This document shows, one piece after another, positions 45,965-57,807 of a stretch of DNA of 64,000 nucleotides (positions are counted from its first letter, which is position 1; every line of letters starts with the position of its first letter). The stretch is from Clostridia bacterium (GTDB lineage: Bacteria > Bacillota > Clostridia > Oscillospirales > Acutalibacteraceae), in the NCBI GenBank assembly GCA_017522225.1, contig JAFWZR010000005.1, positions 1 to 64,000 on the forward strand, read 5' to 3'. The position numbers were made by a program, and so were the translations under genes. Under the pieces are notes generated by a model. It was not told where the DNA came from, did no database searches, and saw nothing but the letters and a program-made list of their open reading frames with translations.

Positions 45965-46651
45965 ATGAAAATTCTGAACAGAATTGTTACTTTTCTTCTT
46001 GCACTTGCAGTTTTTCCCGCAATTGCAACCCGCGTTATTTTAAGATTGGTTCTTTCTATTGCTGAGGGCTCAACAGCATATACGCTTCTTTCATCTTTTA
46101 TGGAAGATACACTCAACAATGCTATTGAGTTCACGGTTTCGTTTAAGGAAATTGTCGGCTATATTCAGAACGGCACATTCTCCTTTTCGGGAATGAACTT
46201 CAGCTTTGACAAGATTCCGACTGAAATGCTTGTTACAAAGAATTGGTTTATCGCTTCGTGCGTATTTCTTGCACTTGCGTTGCTTATTGCAATCATCATT
46301 ATGGGTTGCGCACTTTTTGCACAGGCACACAAAACCGTTATGTGCTTCGGCGCAGGCGGAGCAATATGCTGCTTTGCGGCAATCGGTTGCTTCTCAAGAT
46401 TTGCAAGACCGTTTGTAACGGGTGAGATTGATATTGCAAAGTTCCTCGGTCAGAGCCTTCTCGGTGATGACGGATTTATAGCTTCGCTCGGTTCATCGGT
46501 TATTTCTGGTGCAATCAGTGTGGATATCCTTCAGCTCGGTAATGCGGTAATTACAATGGCAATTATTTTCATTGCTGTAACACTCTGGACCCTTGCTTAC
46601 TTTATCACTCTTCCTACAGAAGCAAAGCCGAAGAAAGCAAAGGCAAAATAA
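45965..46651 (+). CDS. Membrane protein of unknown function
   Basis: 228 residues, AAAGGAG before the ATG, 12 bp after glnS, so in the same operon. Four hydrophobic segments are seen: about 5-27, 92-118, 122-141 and 185-212, with a longer outside loop between the first two. The end is basic (KPKKAKAK). No family is recognised and no motif suggests transport. Confidence 0.65.
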   Translation: MKILNRIVTFLLALAVFPAIATRVILRLVLSIAEGSTAYTLLSSFMEDTLNNAIEFTVSFKEIVGYIQNGTFSFSGMNFSFDKIPTEMLVTKNWFIASCVFLALALLIAIIIMGCALFAQAHKTVMCFGAGGAICCFAAIGCFSRFARPFVTGEIDIAKFLGQSLLGDDGFIASLGSSVISGAISVDILQLGNAVITMAIIFIAVTLWTLAYFITLPTEAKPKKAKAK

Positions 46652-46663
46652 AACCAAAAAATT

Positions 46664-46702
46664 AAGTGGTTTGCACAATTTGTGCAAACCACTTTTTGTT
46701 TA
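46664..46702. terminator. Bidirectional terminator between glnS operon and rubrerythrin operon
   Basis: AAGTGGTTTGCACA pairs perfectly with TGTGCAAACCACTT (46664-46694), followed by TTTGTTT on the + strand and TAATTTTTTGG on the other. Confidence 0.85.
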
Positions 46703-46713
46703 TACAAGCTGAA

Positions 46714-47244
46714 TTAATAATTTTCTTTACGAACCTCAAAGTAGCTCTGCGGATGCTTACAAACAGGGCAAACCTCAGGAGCCTTCTTACCCATAACAAG
46801 GTGACCGCAGTTACGGCATTCCCACATTGTCTCTTCGCTCTTCTCAAAAACAGCCTTCATTTCAACATTGTTAAGAAGTGCACGGTAACGCTCTTCGTGA
46901 GACTTTTCAATAGCAGCTACTGCTCTGAACTGTGCAGCAAGCTCTGTGAAGCCCTCTTCCTCGGCGTCCTTTGCGAAACGGTCATACATATCTGTCCACT
47001 CGTAGTTTTCACCTGCTGCAGCAGCTGCAAGATTTTCTGCAGTGTTGCCAAGTTCACCGAGTGCCTTGAACCAGAGCTTTGCGTGCTCTTTCTCGTTGTT
47101 TGCTGTCTGCTCAAAGATTGCTGCTATCTGCTGATAGCCCTCTTTTTTTGCAACACTTGCAAAGTATGTGTACTTGTTTCTTGCCTGAGATTCACCTGCA
47201 AAAGCTTCCATAAGATTCTTTTCGGTTTTAGTTCCCTTGTACAT
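46714..47244 (-). CDS. rbr: Rubrerythrin
   Basis: 176 residues; the ATG at 47244 has AAGGAG 8 bases upstream, better spaced than the ATG at 47250. The ferritin-like diiron domain shows the helix motifs [26 protein letters not shown] and EKSHEERYR. The C-terminal rubredoxin domain has CRNCG and [13 protein letters not shown]. It reduces hydrogen peroxide in the cytoplasm of anaerobes. Upstream in the same operon is birA, 26 bp away. Confidence 0.96.
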   Translation of the reverse strand: MYKGTKTEKNLMEAFAGESQARNKYTYFASVAKKEGYQQIAAIFEQTANNEKEHAKLWFKALGELGNTAENLAAAAAGENYEWTDMYDRFAKDAEEEGFTELAAQFRAVAAIEKSHEERYRALLNNVEMKAVFEKSEETMWECRNCGHLVMGKKAPEVCPVCKHPQSYFEVRKENY

Positions 47245-47270
47245 AGTCATTACTCCTTTTTCTTATATTA

Positions 47271-48020
47271 TTAAAGCGGAAACCTCAATGAGATTTCACC
47301 GCTTGTAAGCGTAGTTTTTTCTCCGTTTTCCTCGACAACAAGACCGCCCTTTTCGTCAATGTCAACCGCTTTTGCAAAGTGTGGGACATTGTTCTGCGTG
47401 TAGACAATCTCCTTGCCCAACACATTGGATTTTTGTCTGTATTCATCGATGTATCCGAGGCTTTTATCATTTAAAAGCTTACGGATATTATTGACAATTT
47501 CGGCTGCAAAAATACTGCGGTCAATTTTTTTGCCCAATGATCCTGCGATCGTTTCGAGCTCTTCAGGGAATTCTACGGTAGAGATGTTGATGCCGACTCC
47601 GATGATGAGCCGTTCAATCCGATTGTTGTTGCTGACTGCCTGAACAAGAATACCGCACACCTTTTTGCTGCCGATATAAATGTCATTTACCCATTTAATC
47701 TGTGGGCTGAGGTCTGTCAGCTTTTCTATTGCACGTGCACACGCAACGGCAACCGCACAGGTAACACCCGTAAAGTCGAAGTCAGGCTCCTGTGTGTTGA
47801 AGGTGAGTGAAAAATAAAGACCGCTGTCCTTGGGAGAGAAGAAAGATTTACCCTGTCTGCCTCTGCCGTTTGTCTGCTCGTTTGCGAGCAGAAGGAATTG
47901 CTTCTGACCTTCACAGCGTAGCTTTTTTGCAAGGTCGTTGGTCGAGCCGACTGTATCGTAAACAATAACCTCAGTCTGCTTATCAGAAAGGTTTTTTATT
48001 ATCTTCTCTCGGTCAAGCAT
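47271..48020 (-). CDS. birA: Biotin--[acetyl-CoA-carboxylase] ligase, without DNA-binding domain
   Basis: 249 residues from the ATG at 48020, behind GAGGTGAC. The biotin site is seen as NGRGRQGKSFFSP, with KWVNDIYIGSKKVCGILVQ as the second catalytic part; the SH3-like C-terminal domain follows. It moves biotin onto carboxylase subunits. It starts almost directly with the catalytic domain, so it lacks the winged helix that makes E. coli BirA a repressor. It therefore belongs to the monofunctional group. Confidence 0.92.
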   Translation of the reverse strand: MLDREKIIKNLSDKQTEVIVYDTVGSTNDLAKKLRCEGQKQFLLLANEQTNGRGRQGKSFFSPKDSGLYFSLTFNTQEPDFDFTGVTCAVAVACARAIEKLTDLSPQIKWVNDIYIGSKKVCGILVQAVSNNNRIERLIIGVGINISTVEFPEELETIAGSLGKKIDRSIFAAEIVNNIRKLLNDKSLGYIDEYRQKSNVLGKEIVYTQNNVPHFAKAVDIDEKGGLVVEENGEKTTLTSGEISLRFPL

Positions 48021-48123
48021 TTTGTCACCTCGGAAATATAATATCACAAACTTATTCTTCATACAAGCACAAATACAGTTTTTTTTGAATAGAATGTATT
48101 ATATTCTTTGCGGAGGTTCAGTG

Positions 48124-49119
48124 ATGTTAGGCAACTGCTTTTATTACGGGGGATATACTCCCGACGGGTATTGTTCATTTGCCGTCAAGCCGTATTTTTC
48201 GGCAGGCAGGAATTATGTTGTAAGGGGATACAGTCCGTCGGCAAAGCAGAGACTTTTTAACGAAATCAAAACCGAGCTTAAAAACAATGGACACGATTGT
48301 ACTTGCTTTAGAGCAGACGGCAGAAGCGACGGAGTTTTCAGCCGAAGCGCGGATCTGCGTGTTATTGACGGTACATACTGCGATGATGAAAACGATTTTA
48401 TTCCTGTTTATCTTGACGGTGACTGTGATAAAAGTACATACGAAATTCTGAAAAAACGAAAGGAAGCGGAAGACCGTGCCGTCAGGTTTCTGTCTGCTTG
48501 CAGATGCATCAGCAACGATATGATGCGGCTTGAAAATTCAAATATTGATATTGCCAAAATCAACCGTTTTTCCACTCGTCTGTGGTCGCAGACGGGAGGT
48601 GAGCTTAAGGGCAGTGTCGGTACGGAATACAAACGCTTTGTAAGCTGCATTACCTCCGACGGTATAGAGATAAATACACAAGCCTTTGATAATAATTGCG
48701 ACAAGGTGACAGTTATCGCTGACCGAACGGGTGCGTGTGCAAGACGGATAACGGACAGGGTGCGCCGTTATGCATTGAGTGCGGGGTATGATGTTATTTC
48801 CTGCGTTTGTCCGATGAATGTATCGGTTGCCGAGCATATTATAATTCCGGAGCTTCACTACGGAATATTTGTGAATAAGCACTACCACAATGCGACTTTC
48901 AGAGGCGGAATCAAGGTTATTGCATCCCGATTCTTTAATGACTGCAATGAAAATAAAAACCGTATTGACTTCAGCATTAAAGCATACAAAAGCCTTATGC
49001 AGGAGGTTTTCAGTTCACTTGAAGCGGTGGAATACTGCGATAGTGAGCTTGACAAGGTGTCATCTGACAGCGGGGCACAGGCAATTGGTAAATCCTTGCA
49101 ATTGATATTTAATTCTTGA
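48124..49119 (+). CDS. Degenerate two-domain ATPase-like protein (PRK06851-like)
   Basis: 331 residues from the ATG at 48124, behind GGAGG. Two similar halves are visible. Half one: NYVVRGYSPSAKQRLFNEIK followed by NGHDCTCFRADG. Half two: KVTVIADRTGACARRI followed by AGYDVISCVCPMN and EHIIIPELHYGIF. The plan (phosphate loop, then GYDV-x-x-x-C, then V-I-P-E-L) recalls a family of tandem P-loop ATPase-like proteins in sporeformers, which normally read G-x-P-G-T-G-K-S-T. Here both phosphate loops are broken: only one Lys remains in the first and none in the second. The protein is thus probably not an ATPase. The family link is from memory of the pattern. Function unknown. Confidence 0.6.
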   Translation: MLGNCFYYGGYTPDGYCSFAVKPYFSAGRNYVVRGYSPSAKQRLFNEIKTELKNNGHDCTCFRADGRSDGVFSRSADLRVIDGTYCDDENDFIPVYLDGDCDKSTYEILKKRKEAEDRAVRFLSACRCISNDMMRLENSNIDIAKINRFSTRLWSQTGGELKGSVGTEYKRFVSCITSDGIEINTQAFDNNCDKVTVIADRTGACARRITDRVRRYALSAGYDVISCVCPMNVSVAEHIIIPELHYGIFVNKHYHNATFRGGIKVIASRFFNDCNENKNRIDFSIKAYKSLMQEVFSSLEAVEYCDSELDKVSSDSGAQAIGKSLQLIFNS

Positions 49120-49143
49120 AAAACAGGCATTTGGTGATATAAT
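49116..49143 (+). promoter_or_regulatory. Promoter of the small dockerin protein gene
   Basis: TTGAAA (49116-49121), 16 bp, TATAAT (49138-49143), 22 bp before the start codon, overlapping the end of the previous gene. Confidence 0.65.
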
Positions 49144-49165
49144 TAAAACAAAGGGAGGCTTTAAA

Positions 49166-50065
49166 ATGAAAACTTTACATAAAAAGGCGGTTGCTTTAAT
49201 ACTTTCGTTGGTGCTTTGTGCTTTGTCAATGCCGTTTGCTTTTGCTGCATCAATCAGAGGAGACGCAAACCTTGACGGTAAAACGAATTCGAGCGACGCC
49301 TTGCTTATTCTTCAATATGCAGTCGGCAAGACGGTTAAAGATTTTGACGCCTATCTTTTTGATGTTAACGGTGATTATGAGGTAAACTCAACCGATGCTT
49401 TACGCGTGTTGCAGATGACCGTCAGCAAGGATGACCCGACATCATATTCTTACAGAGAGGTGCTCAAATTCTATGCCGATGCACTATATACTGCGTATAT
49501 GCACACAACTGCGGTTGAGTATACATACAAAATGGATTACAAAATCGGCAGATGGGTAAGACCTGATGACGGTCTGCCTGATGCATACGAGTCAGTACCT
49601 GTTCAGCTTTATGATTCCGATACGATAAAATTTACAAACGGTAAGGACGAGAACGGTTACACAGCGTATGACAATTTTGTTGAGCCCTGGGTTTATGACG
49701 ATGCTAGTACGGATGTATTTATAACCAAAAACACAAAAGGATATGAGGTTGTCATTAATCTTAAGGAAGACAGAGTGTCTGATTTCTCGTATAACCCGTC
49801 GAATAACTACATTGTGCCCTATACAGGCTTCTACTTTGCCTACGGAAGACCGAATATTGACGAGGTATGGGGCGAGGGCAGATCTATAAGCCTTAATTAT
49901 GGAGTTATCACCGCACAGATAAACTTTGACGGCTATGTTGAAGAGGTTAATTACAGAGTTCCTTTCAACGGTACGATGTATCTTGTTTCCGACAAAACAA
50001 CCAACAGACTTGAAGTGGATATCAGTGACGGTGAATATCAGTTGACTCTTAAGTTCAGGTATTAA
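49166..50065 (+). CDS. Exported protein with N-terminal dockerin
   Basis: 299 residues, AGGGAGG before the ATG. Signal peptide 1-28 (cleaved after FAFA). A type I dockerin domain follows at once, about 29-92, with calcium loops DANLDGKTNSSD and DVNGDYEVNSTD, each followed by A-L-x-x-L-Q. The remaining 200 residues are beta-rich with many Tyr and Asp (VEYTYKMDYKIGRW, GYVEEVNYRVPF) and fit no family I know. It would dock onto a cohesin on a surface scaffold, but no cohesin is in the window. An N-terminal dockerin is less common than a C-terminal one. Confidence 0.85.
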   Translation: MKTLHKKAVALILSLVLCALSMPFAFAASIRGDANLDGKTNSSDALLILQYAVGKTVKDFDAYLFDVNGDYEVNSTDALRVLQMTVSKDDPTSYSYREVLKFYADALYTAYMHTTAVEYTYKMDYKIGRWVRPDDGLPDAYESVPVQLYDSDTIKFTNGKDENGYTAYDNFVEPWVYDDASTDVFITKNTKGYEVVINLKEDRVSDFSYNPSNNYIVPYTGFYFAYGRPNIDEVWGEGRSISLNYGVITAQINFDGYVEEVNYRVPFNGTMYLVSDKTTNRLEVDISDGEYQLTLKFRY

Positions 50066-50068
50066 TAA

Positions 50069-50100
50069 AAAACGGAGTGTCTGACACTCCGTTTTTTGTT
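50069..50100. terminator. Shared terminator of dockerin gene and ATP synthase operon
   Basis: AAAACGGAGTGTC pairs with its inverse at 50083-50095, with T-rich tails on both sides (TTTTTTGTTT on +, TTTTTTATTAAT on -). It reaches the atpC stop codon. Confidence 0.85.
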
Positions 50101-50363
50101 TATTCATCAAATTTAAATGACCCTGAAAGAAGAGTAACATTATCCTTGCTGACAGTCAGCAGACCTCCGTCTGTTGTGGCTGTCTTTTTGTTTGTTTCGT
50201 CAAGCCACAGTGTGCAAGTGCCTTTAACAATACTTGTCACGAACGGAACATGTCCTGCCATAACGGCAAGCTCACCCTCTGTACCTCTTACATCAAGCTT
50301 TGCAATTTCTCCGTTAAACTTGTTTCCGTCAGGGGAAGCAACTATAAGGTTAAATGTCTTCAT
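50100..50363 (-). CDS. atpC: ATP synthase epsilon subunit, short form lacking C-terminal domain
   Basis: 87 residues against the usual 130-140. The N-terminal beta sandwich is complete (FNLIVASPDGNKFNGEI, GELAVMAGHVPFVTSIV, DGGLLTVSKDNVTLL). The reading ends right after the last strand, in a stop codon inside the terminator. The two C-terminal helices that bind ATP and can block rotation are absent. The stop is followed by the terminator, so there is no hidden remainder. It is last in the operon, 3 bp after atpD. Confidence 0.93.
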   Translation of the reverse strand: MKTFNLIVASPDGNKFNGEIAKLDVRGTEGELAVMAGHVPFVTSIVKGTCTLWLDETNKKTATTDGGLLTVSKDNVTLLSGSFKFDE

Positions 50364-50366
50364 AGC

Positions 50367-51761
<1,395 letters not shown>

Positions 51762-51776
51762 TTATATCACCCTTTG

Positions 51777-52580
51777 TCAGTCACCGCTGCCGGCAACTAT
51801 TTCTGTAATCTCCTGTGTGATTGCGCCCTGTCTTGCGCGGTTATATTCAAGCTGGAGGTCACTGATCATCTGCTGTGCGTTTTTACCTGCGGAGTCCATT
51901 GCCATACGTCTTGCGGCAACCTCACTTGCAAAGCTTTCACGCACACAAACGGTAATCATACCTGCAACATATTCACGTGCAACATTGTTGAGCACTGTCA
52001 GATTGTCAGGCTCAAATACAATACCTGCAGTATCGTTTTTTTTGCTCTTTTCAAACGGCAGAACCCATCTGATAAAAGCTTCCTGAGACATAACTGAATT
52101 ATATTTTGTAGAAATTATGCCGAGTCTGTCAAACTTACCTTCGGCAAAATCGTTGCACAGCTCAGTTGCAATTGCGAGAGCATCATCAAATGTATAATGC
52201 TCGGAAGAATTGATTTGCTGAGAATATCTTTCACAGGCGCGTTTGCCGATCGGAATAAACTCTGCCTCGGGAAACGTTGCTGCAAGGCGGAAAACATTTG
52301 CGTTATATCCGCCCGCAAGACCGCGGTCGCCTGCGATAACAACAATTCTTGTTCTGCCCGTGTCACGCACCTGCATATAAGGGCTTTTAAGACTTTCGCG
52401 GTCGGCTGCGAGGACGGAAATTGTGTCCTCAAGTGCCTTGCAATAGTCTCTGCCCTTCTGCATTGCCTCGTTGGCACGGCGTATTTTGGAAGATGCCACA
52501 AGTCCCATTGCTTTTGTAAGCTGCATTGTGGATGTGACACTTTTTATTCGTACTCGTAGAGTTTTTGTGTTTCCTGACAT
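51777..52580 (-). CDS. atpG: ATP synthase gamma subunit
   Basis: 267 residues, about 20 shorter than the Bacillus form. The N-terminal helix LRVRIKSVTSTMQLTKAMGLVA and the C-terminal helix RMAMDSAGKNAQQMISDLQLEYNRA (given in part: NRARQGAITQEITEIV) form the central shaft. The middle Rossmann-like part has VVIAGDRGLAGGYNANVFR. It joins the c-ring to the alpha/beta head. Confidence 0.97.
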   Translation of the reverse strand: MSGNTKTLRVRIKSVTSTMQLTKAMGLVASSKIRRANEAMQKGRDYCKALEDTISVLAADRESLKSPYMQVRDTGRTRIVVIAGDRGLAGGYNANVFRLAATFPEAEFIPIGKRACERYSQQINSSEHYTFDDALAIATELCNDFAEGKFDRLGIISTKYNSVMSQEAFIRWVLPFEKSKKNDTAGIVFEPDNLTVLNNVAREYVAGMITVCVRESFASEVAARRMAMDSAGKNAQQMISDLQLEYNRARQGAITQEITEIVAGSGD

Positions 52581-52586
52581 AATGCT

Positions 52587-54077
52587 TTACACCTGCATTT
52601 CAGCAAGAATTGACTTAAGAGCTTCCTCGTCCTCAGCATCGTAATAGCCTGCTTCGATTCTTTCGAGCCATGCACCGTACTGATTTTCGAGCTTTGCAAA
52701 AAGCTGTGCCTCGTACTCGTGAACATCCTTGATTGCAACGTTGTCGAGGTATCCTTTTGTAACTGCATAAACTATTGCAACCTGACAGCCTACACGAACG
52801 GGAGCGTTACGGCCCTGCTTGAGTACTTCAACAATTCGTTCACCGAGTGCAAGACGAGCCTTGGTGTCCGCATCAAGGTCACTGCCGAACTGTGCGAAGG
52901 ACTGAAGCTCACGGTACTGTGAATACAGAAGCTTGAGCTCACCTGAAACCTTTTTCATACCCTTGAGCTGTGCCGAACCGCCGACACGGCTGACGGAGAT
53001 ACCGGGATTGATAGCAGGCATAATACCTGAATGGAAAAGCTCGGTTTCAAGGAAAATCTGTCCGTCCGTAATGGAAATAACATTTGTAGGAATATATGCC
53101 GAAACGTCACCTGCCTGTGTCTCAATAATCGGCAATGCCGTAATTGAGCCTCCGCCGTATTCGGGAGCAACACAAGCTGCGCGTTCAAGAAGACGCGAAT
53201 GAAGGTAGAAAACATCACCGGGATAAGCCTCACGTCCGGGAGGACGGCGGATAAGAAGAGACAGTGCACGGTAGGCAACAGCGTGCTTACTAAGGTCGTC
53301 ATAGATGATAAGAACATCCTTGCCCTGTTCGCGGAAATACTCTGCCATAGCGCAGCCGCTGTACGGTGCGATATACTGAAGCGGAGCAGATTCCGAAGCA
53401 CTTGCACAAACAATGATTGTGTTTTCCATAGCACCGTTGCGAAGAAGCTCGCTTGCAAGCTGTGCAACGGAGGTACTCTTCTGACCGATGGCAACGTAAA
53501 TACAGATAACGCCTGTATCCTTCTGATTTATGATTGTATCAATTGCAATTTCAGTTTTACCGGTCTGTCTGTCGCCGATGATAAGCTCACGCTGACCGCG
53601 GCCGATGGGAATCATACTGTCAATTGCCTTGATGCCTGTCTGCAAAGGCACACTTACGCTCTGACGTTCGATAATACCGGGAGCCTCAGATTCAAGGGGA
53701 CGGGTACCGCTGTATTCAATCGGACCCTTACCGTCAATCGGTTCACCGAGAGCGTTGACAACTCTGCCGAGCAGCTTTTCACCGACAGGCACGGAAAGAA
53801 CCTTACCTGTTCTGTGCACGGAAGAACCCTCACGGATATCGTTTTTATCGGAAAGAACAGCGACTGAAACGGTCTCTTCCTCAAGGTTCTGTGCCACACC
53901 GAAACTACCGCCCTCAAACTCAAGCAGTTCGTTTGCCATACAGTTGCGAAGTCCGTAAACACGGGCAATGCCGTCACCAACAAGGATAACCTTACCTGTT
54001 TCGGTCATATCAATCTTCGCCTTGTAATTTTTTATCTGATTTTTAATTATATTGCTGATTTCTTCGGGTCTGTTCAT
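52587..54077 (-). CDS. atpA: ATP synthase alpha subunit
   Basis: 496 residues. Walker A is [23 protein letters not shown] [13 protein letters not shown] and the [17 protein letters not shown] signature are present. It alternates with beta in F1 and holds non-catalytic nucleotide sites. Its start overlaps the atpH stop by 4 bp, which supports coupled synthesis. Confidence 0.98.
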   Translation of the reverse strand: MNRPEEISNIIKNQIKNYKAKIDMTETGKVILVGDGIARVYGLRNCMANELLEFEGGSFGVAQNLEEETVSVAVLSDKNDIREGSSVHRTGKVLSVPVGEKLLGRVVNALGEPIDGKGPIEYSGTRPLESEAPGIIERQSVSVPLQTGIKAIDSMIPIGRGQRELIIGDRQTGKTEIAIDTIINQKDTGVICIYVAIGQKSTSVAQLASELLRNGAMENTIIVCASASESAPLQYIAPYSGCAMAEYFREQGKDVLIIYDDLSKHAVAYRALSLLIRRPPGREAYPGDVFYLHSRLLERAACVAPEYGGGSITALPIIETQAGDVSAYIPTNVISITDGQIFLETELFHSGIMPAINPGISVSRVGGSAQLKGMKKVSGELKLLYSQYRELQSFAQFGSDLDADTKARLALGERIVEVLKQGRNAPVRVGCQVAIVYAVTKGYLDNVAIKDVHEYEAQLFAKLENQYGAWLERIEAGYYDAEDEEALKSILAEMQV

Positions 54078-54604
54078 CCGATAATCACATCCTTAACCTC
54101 ATTAAGACGATGCTTGATACTGCCGTCGAAGGTTTTGCCGTCAACGTCAATTTTAAGTCCGCCAATTAAAGATTTGTCGATAATATAAGTTGCTTCAATG
54201 CTTTTACCCGTAATTTTGCTGAGCTTTGCACAGATGCCCTGCTTCTGCTCCTCACTAAGAGGTATTGCAGAGTAAACAGTGGCAACTGATGTTTCCGAAA
54301 GTGCCATTATGAGCTTTTTAAACTCTTCGATACAGTCCTCAAGGGAACGGATTCGGGAGCTTTCACAAAGTATTTTCAGAAAAGAAACCACATTTTCGGG
54401 AACTGCTGCACCGAAGGCTTCGTCAATAGCCTGTACTCTTTCATCAAGAGAAAATGCAGGTGAGGCAAGAAACTCGATGTATTCGGGATTTTCCTTAACA
54501 AGCGAGTCAACAAGTGCGAGTGCAGAGGTGTACTCTTCAACGCTGTTTTCCTCAACTGCGAGCATAAACAATGCTTCAGCGTATTCTCTGTGAGTCTGCA
54601 TCAT
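54074..54604 (-). CDS. atpH: ATP synthase delta subunit
   Basis: 176 residues. The N-terminal helical domain ([20 protein letters not shown]) binds the top of F1; the C-terminal part ([21 protein letters not shown]) carries the usual G-G-L-x-I-x-x-x-x-x-x-D-x-S motif and joins the b stalk. Overlaps atpF by 4 bp. Confidence 0.97.
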   Translation of the reverse strand: MMQTHREYAEALFMLAVEENSVEEYTSALALVDSLVKENPEYIEFLASPAFSLDERVQAIDEAFGAAVPENVVSFLKILCESSRIRSLEDCIEEFKKLIMALSETSVATVYSAIPLSEEQKQGICAKLSKITGKSIEATYIIDKSLIGGLKIDVDGKTFDGSIKHRLNEVKDVIIG

Positions 54605-55104
54605 TGTTCATCACCTATGCTTTCGATAAATGAATCAATGAAATGCTTGTGGTCGTCAGCTGATACCTCACGCTCAAGCATTTTTTCGGTAAGAAGAGAT
54701 GAAACCTCAACGATTTCTTTTCTGATACCGTCTTCAGCTTTTTTGCGTTCAAGTATAGCGTCGTTTTCTGCTTGACGCACAATTCCGTCTGCCTTCTGCT
54801 TTGCCTCGGCAAGAATTTCCTTCTCGCGGTCGCTTGCAATACCGACTGCGTTCTTGATAATTCTGTCGGACTCTTCCTTTGCAACCCTGAGCTTTTCCTC
54901 GTAGATTCTTTGGTCAGAGACAGCTTTTTCCTTTGCCTGTGCGGCATCGTCATAATCCTTCCGGATAGAATCGCGTCTTGCATCAAGCATTTTCATAACA
55001 GGCTTGTATAAAAACTTTTTAACTGCCAAAAACAGCAGAACAAGGTTTGCAAGAGAAGCAACTATCTGCCATATATTGACTGAAATAACGTCTAAAGTCT
55101 GCAT
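54601..55104 (-). CDS. atpF: ATP synthase b subunit
   Basis: 167 residues. One membrane helix near the N-terminus (about 10-28, LANLVLLFLAVKKFLYKPV) is followed by a long charged coiled coil rich in Ala, Glu, Lys and Arg. It is the outer stalk of the enzyme. Only one b-type gene is present, so it is a homodimer type. Confidence 0.97.
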   Translation of the reverse strand: MQTLDVISVNIWQIVASLANLVLLFLAVKKFLYKPVMKMLDARRDSIRKDYDDAAQAKEKAVSDQRIYEEKLRVAKEESDRIIKNAVGIASDREKEILAEAKQKADGIVRQAENDAILERKKAEDGIRKEIVEVSSLLTEKMLEREVSADDHKHFIDSFIESIGDEQ

Positions 55105-55137
55105 AATTTTTCACTCCGATTTCGTGTGAAGAAAGAA

Positions 55138-56353
<1,216 letters not shown>

Positions 56354-56386
56354 TTAAACTTCACCTCTTTCGGTATTTATGTAAAA

Positions 56387-56767
56387 TTATTTTTTATTAA
56401 AAAGGGGACGCAATGCGATTGCGATACGCGGGAAGATGTACGGAATAACAACCGTAAGCAGATTGAAGCATCCTGCAACGTGACCGATGACGGCTACGAT
56501 AAAAAGCATAAGTGTACGTAGCATCTGCGAAAGCTTCATTGTGCTTTTTGCATCCTTTTCTTCCTTGCCGAGCGCAGACTGAACAGTAAGTCCCATAAGG
56601 AAAAAGTTGCCGACAGCGGCCAGACCTCCGAGAAGATTGCCCAGAAGGACTGTGTAATTCCATTTACCTATTATTAGGAAAACCGCCTGCATCAGTACGC
56701 TGAAGATGAGCGTGAAAGCAAAAATATAAACCGTTTCCTTAATTATTGTTGAGTCGATTTTTTTCAT
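56387..56767 (-). CDS. AtpI-like membrane protein of the ATP synthase operon
   Basis: 126 residues from the ATG at 56767, which has AAAGG upstream. Four hydrophobic segments, with LLGNLLGGLAAVGNFFLMG in the second. Position before atpB and topology fit the poorly conserved AtpI/UncI family, which helps assemble the c-ring or supplies ions. It is the first gene of the operon. Confidence 0.75.
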   Translation of the reverse strand: MKKIDSTIIKETVYIFAFTLIFSVLMQAVFLIIGKWNYTVLLGNLLGGLAAVGNFFLMGLTVQSALGKEEKDAKSTMKLSQMLRTLMLFIVAVIGHVAGCFNLLTVVIPYIFPRIAIALRPLFNKK

Positions 56768-56805
56768 ATAAAAGTCAACCTTTATTAAAAACAAATTCAC
56801 CGTTT

Positions 56806-56833
56806 ATTATACCACAAAAATTCCCGACATCAA
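56806..56833 (-). promoter_or_regulatory. Promoter of the ATP synthase operon
   Basis: On the - strand TTGATG (56833-56828), 16 bp, TATAAT (56811-56806), about 38 bp before the first start codon. Confidence 0.75.
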
Positions 56834-56885
56834 GGTGTTTACAGAGCTTTTTTAAAATTAATATTAGCAAAATGAATATTGATAA

Positions 56886-56930
56886 AAAGGAAACGGCAAA
56901 AACTTACCAAAAAGTCTTTACCGTTTCTGC
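56886..56930 (-). terminator. Terminator of the sugar isomerase/DUF2804 operon
   Basis: On the - strand GAAACGGTAAA pairs with TTTGCCGTTTC with one mismatch, then CTTTTTATC. Confidence 0.65.
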
Positions 56931-56931
56931 T

Positions 56932-57795
56932 TTAAATTTCTTCAAACATATATGCAAGCTTACTGACGCTGTTTTTAAGGTCGCAAACACCTTCAAAAAC
57001 ATTTTCTGCCGTATGGTTGTTGAGATATTGGTCAGCTTCGAGCGTGAAATATTCCCGATAATTAATCTCTTTAAGTGCCCTGACAATCTCTTCAAAATCA
57101 ATGCTCATCGAAAGCGGAATCTGATGGTTGTCGTGCCACCTGTCATTATCGTGGATATGAAGAGCCTGAAGACGGTGTCCGAGTGCGTGAATCATATTGA
57201 CAGCACCCGAACCTGAGCCTCGCATTTCTGCGTGACCGATGTCAAGACACGCAACAAGATAATCATCATTCACCGTGTCAATGTGTTTGACAAAATCCTC
57301 CGATGTCGCACACGCGGCAAAGGCACTTTCGTCCTTTTCGTCGTTCCAGTTCCACATATTTTCAGTTGCGATTTTAACACCGCAATCCTTCGCAAAGCCG
57401 AGAAGCTCGTTGTAAAGCTCTGCGTTTTCCTCAGCGGTTTGGTTGTTGTCGGGATGAATTATGCAGATTTTACCGCCTGCCTCGGCAGTGCATTCAATCG
57501 CACGCTTGTAATACGCACGGATTGCGGCACACCTTGTCGGAAATGGTGCGTGTGACTGGTTACATGCAATGCCGTTATCAAGTCCGATTTGCTTTAGCTT
57601 ACGGGCAAATCGGAGGTAACTGTCACCTGCGAGAGGGTGACTGTTCGTAAGAAGAATATCCTTACCCCAATCGTACTTGCACATGTTGAACATCGAAAAG
57701 TCCCAGGCATCAAAACCCGCTTTGGCAAGAAGCTCGATCGCTTTTTCTTCACCGACAATTTTTGCTGTTGAGTGTATTTCGGTAGAAATTCTCAT
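56932..57795 (-). CDS. Sugar phosphate isomerase/epimerase-like TIM-barrel protein
   Basis: 287 residues, AAGGAG before the ATG. The fold pattern of the AP-endonuclease-2/xylose-isomerase-like group is clear: ELLAKAGFDAWDF, KICIIHPDN, VKIATENMWNW, LDIGHAEMRGSG, LQALHIHDND and the metal-site-like HDNDRWHDNHQIPL, then IDFEEIVRAL. Many such proteins isomerise or epimerise sugars or inositols. It follows the DUF2804 gene by 12 bp, so both are one operon. The substrate is unknown. Confidence 0.85.
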   Translation of the reverse strand: MRISTEIHSTAKIVGEEKAIELLAKAGFDAWDFSMFNMCKYDWGKDILLTNSHPLAGDSYLRFARKLKQIGLDNGIACNQSHAPFPTRCAAIRAYYKRAIECTAEAGGKICIIHPDNNQTAEENAELYNELLGFAKDCGVKIATENMWNWNDEKDESAFAACATSEDFVKHIDTVNDDYLVACLDIGHAEMRGSGSGAVNMIHALGHRLQALHIHDNDRWHDNHQIPLSMSIDFEEIVRALKEINYREYFTLEADQYLNNHTAENVFEGVCDLKNSVSKLAYMFEEI

Positions 57796-57807
57796 TGAGG
57801 ATACTCC

